The position numbers were made by a program, and so were the translations under genes. A stretch of DNA of 64,000 bases from assembly GCF_010233585.1 (NCBI RefSeq), contig NZ_CP045997.1, positions 9,586,494 to 9,650,493 on the forward strand, given 5' to 3'. Shown piece after piece: positions 63,736 through 64,000 of this stretch (position 1 is its first letter; each line of letters begins with the position of its first letter). The stretch comes from Spirosoma endbachense. GTDB lineage: Bacteria; Bacteroidota; Bacteroidia; Cytophagales; Spirosomataceae. The notes beneath the pieces were generated by a model. That model saw nothing but the letters and a program-made list of their open reading frames with translations, had not been told where the DNA came from and searched no databases.

Positions 63736-64000
63736 ATGGACAACGTAGAATTACTCTCCCGGATTCAGTTCGCTTTCACCATCGCATTCCATTACATCTA
63801 CCCGCCCCTTAGCATTGGCCTAGGCGTTTGCCTGGTGGTGATGGAAGGACTGTATCTGAAAACAAAAAACAAAGTTTACGAAGAACTAACCCGTTTCTGG
63901 GTCAAAATTTTTGCGCTCATTTTCGGTATTGGCGTTGCCACCGGCATTGTCATGGAGTTTGAATTTGGCACGAACTGGGCCACCTACTCGCGTTATGTCG
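63736..64000 (+). CDS. cydA: Cytochrome bd oxidase subunit I, start only
   Basis: The first 88 codons of CydA, running off the window. [20 protein letters not shown] gives the first helix; in the bd oxidases the His here is a haem ligand. [40 protein letters not shown] and [15 protein letters not shown] follow in family order. The enzyme oxidises quinol and reduces oxygen with high affinity in the inner membrane. The CydB partner should lie beyond the right edge. Confidence 0.95.
   Translation, partial: MDNVELLSRIQFAFTIAFHYIYPPLSIGLGVCLVVMEGLYLKTKNKVYEELTRFWVKIFALIFGIGVATGIVMEFEFGTNWATYSRYV

Noticed and set aside
1..64000. CRISPR arrays, tRNA or rRNA genes
   Set aside because: I saw no regularly spaced direct repeats of CRISPR type and no cloverleaf or rRNA-like segments by eye; a covariance search was not possible.

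Overview
The window reads as chromosome of a free-living member of the Bacteroidota, most likely a Spirosoma-like member of the Cytophagales (inference from gene families, not from a marker gene). Pointers are a SusC/SusD pair, DUF4249, a DUF5706/Pycsar-type effector, a GH29 fucosidase, a type I sulfatase, a sugar-responsive NUDIX-winged-helix regulator, many AraC-type regulators and AT-rich promoters with the TTTG / TAnnTTTG pattern.

Layout. 0.3-5.6 kb: an AraC regulator divergent from a GH29 alpha-L-fucosidase whose 3' end was cut off by an IS3-family element; the IS3 copy is itself split by an intact IS110-family element. 5.8-12 kb: an NhaD-type antiporter and a leftward set of small-molecule redox genes (NTF2-like, SDR, aldo/keto reductase) with two AraC regulators. 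12.5-22.4 kb: sulfatase, NUDIX regulator, AraC/SDR pair, an Ntn-hydrolase-like exported protein and an orphan DUF4249 lipoprotein, interspersed with five copies of a hairpin-ended intergenic repeat, two of which carry a second, MITE-like insert at the same site. 22.6-33.2 kb: a leftward six-gene polysaccharide-utilisation-like operon (SusC, SusD, beta-propeller hydrolase-like protein, BASS-family transporter, APH-like kinase, HpcH/HpaI aldolase) with a divergent AraC regulator, followed by a decayed tyrosine recombinase. 34-45 kb: DUF1348 protein, AhpD-like protein with its TetR repressor and two matching operators, FKBP lipoprotein, S9 peptidase, lipoproteins, a class V aminotransferase, a PIN toxin-antitoxin pair and an M28 peptidase. 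44.7-51.7 kb: an HD domain fused to a Pycsar-type membrane effector, a metallophosphoesterase/outer-membrane-barrel fusion and a membrane class III cyclase with unusual active-site residues. 52-55.7 kb: TetR, SDR, AraC, SDR with several palindromic operators. 55.8-64 kb: CsaA, PQQ-type sugar dehydrogenase, a TonB-dependent receptor with a ModE-like regulator, a membrane patatin and the start of cydA.

The most unusual signal is in the IS3 remnant. Its transposase frame is broken by several 12-16 nt GC-rich inserts, each able to form a tiny hairpin. Removing only these inserts (and the IS110 element) restores a complete IS3 OrfB through all its conserved motifs. A sixth insert of the same design lies in an unrelated transposase remnant near 22.3 kb. 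I know of no described element of this kind. Second is the dispersed hairpin repeat with its nested MITE. Third is a candidate bridge RNA upstream of the IS110 transposase containing short matches to the DNA on both sides of its insertion point.
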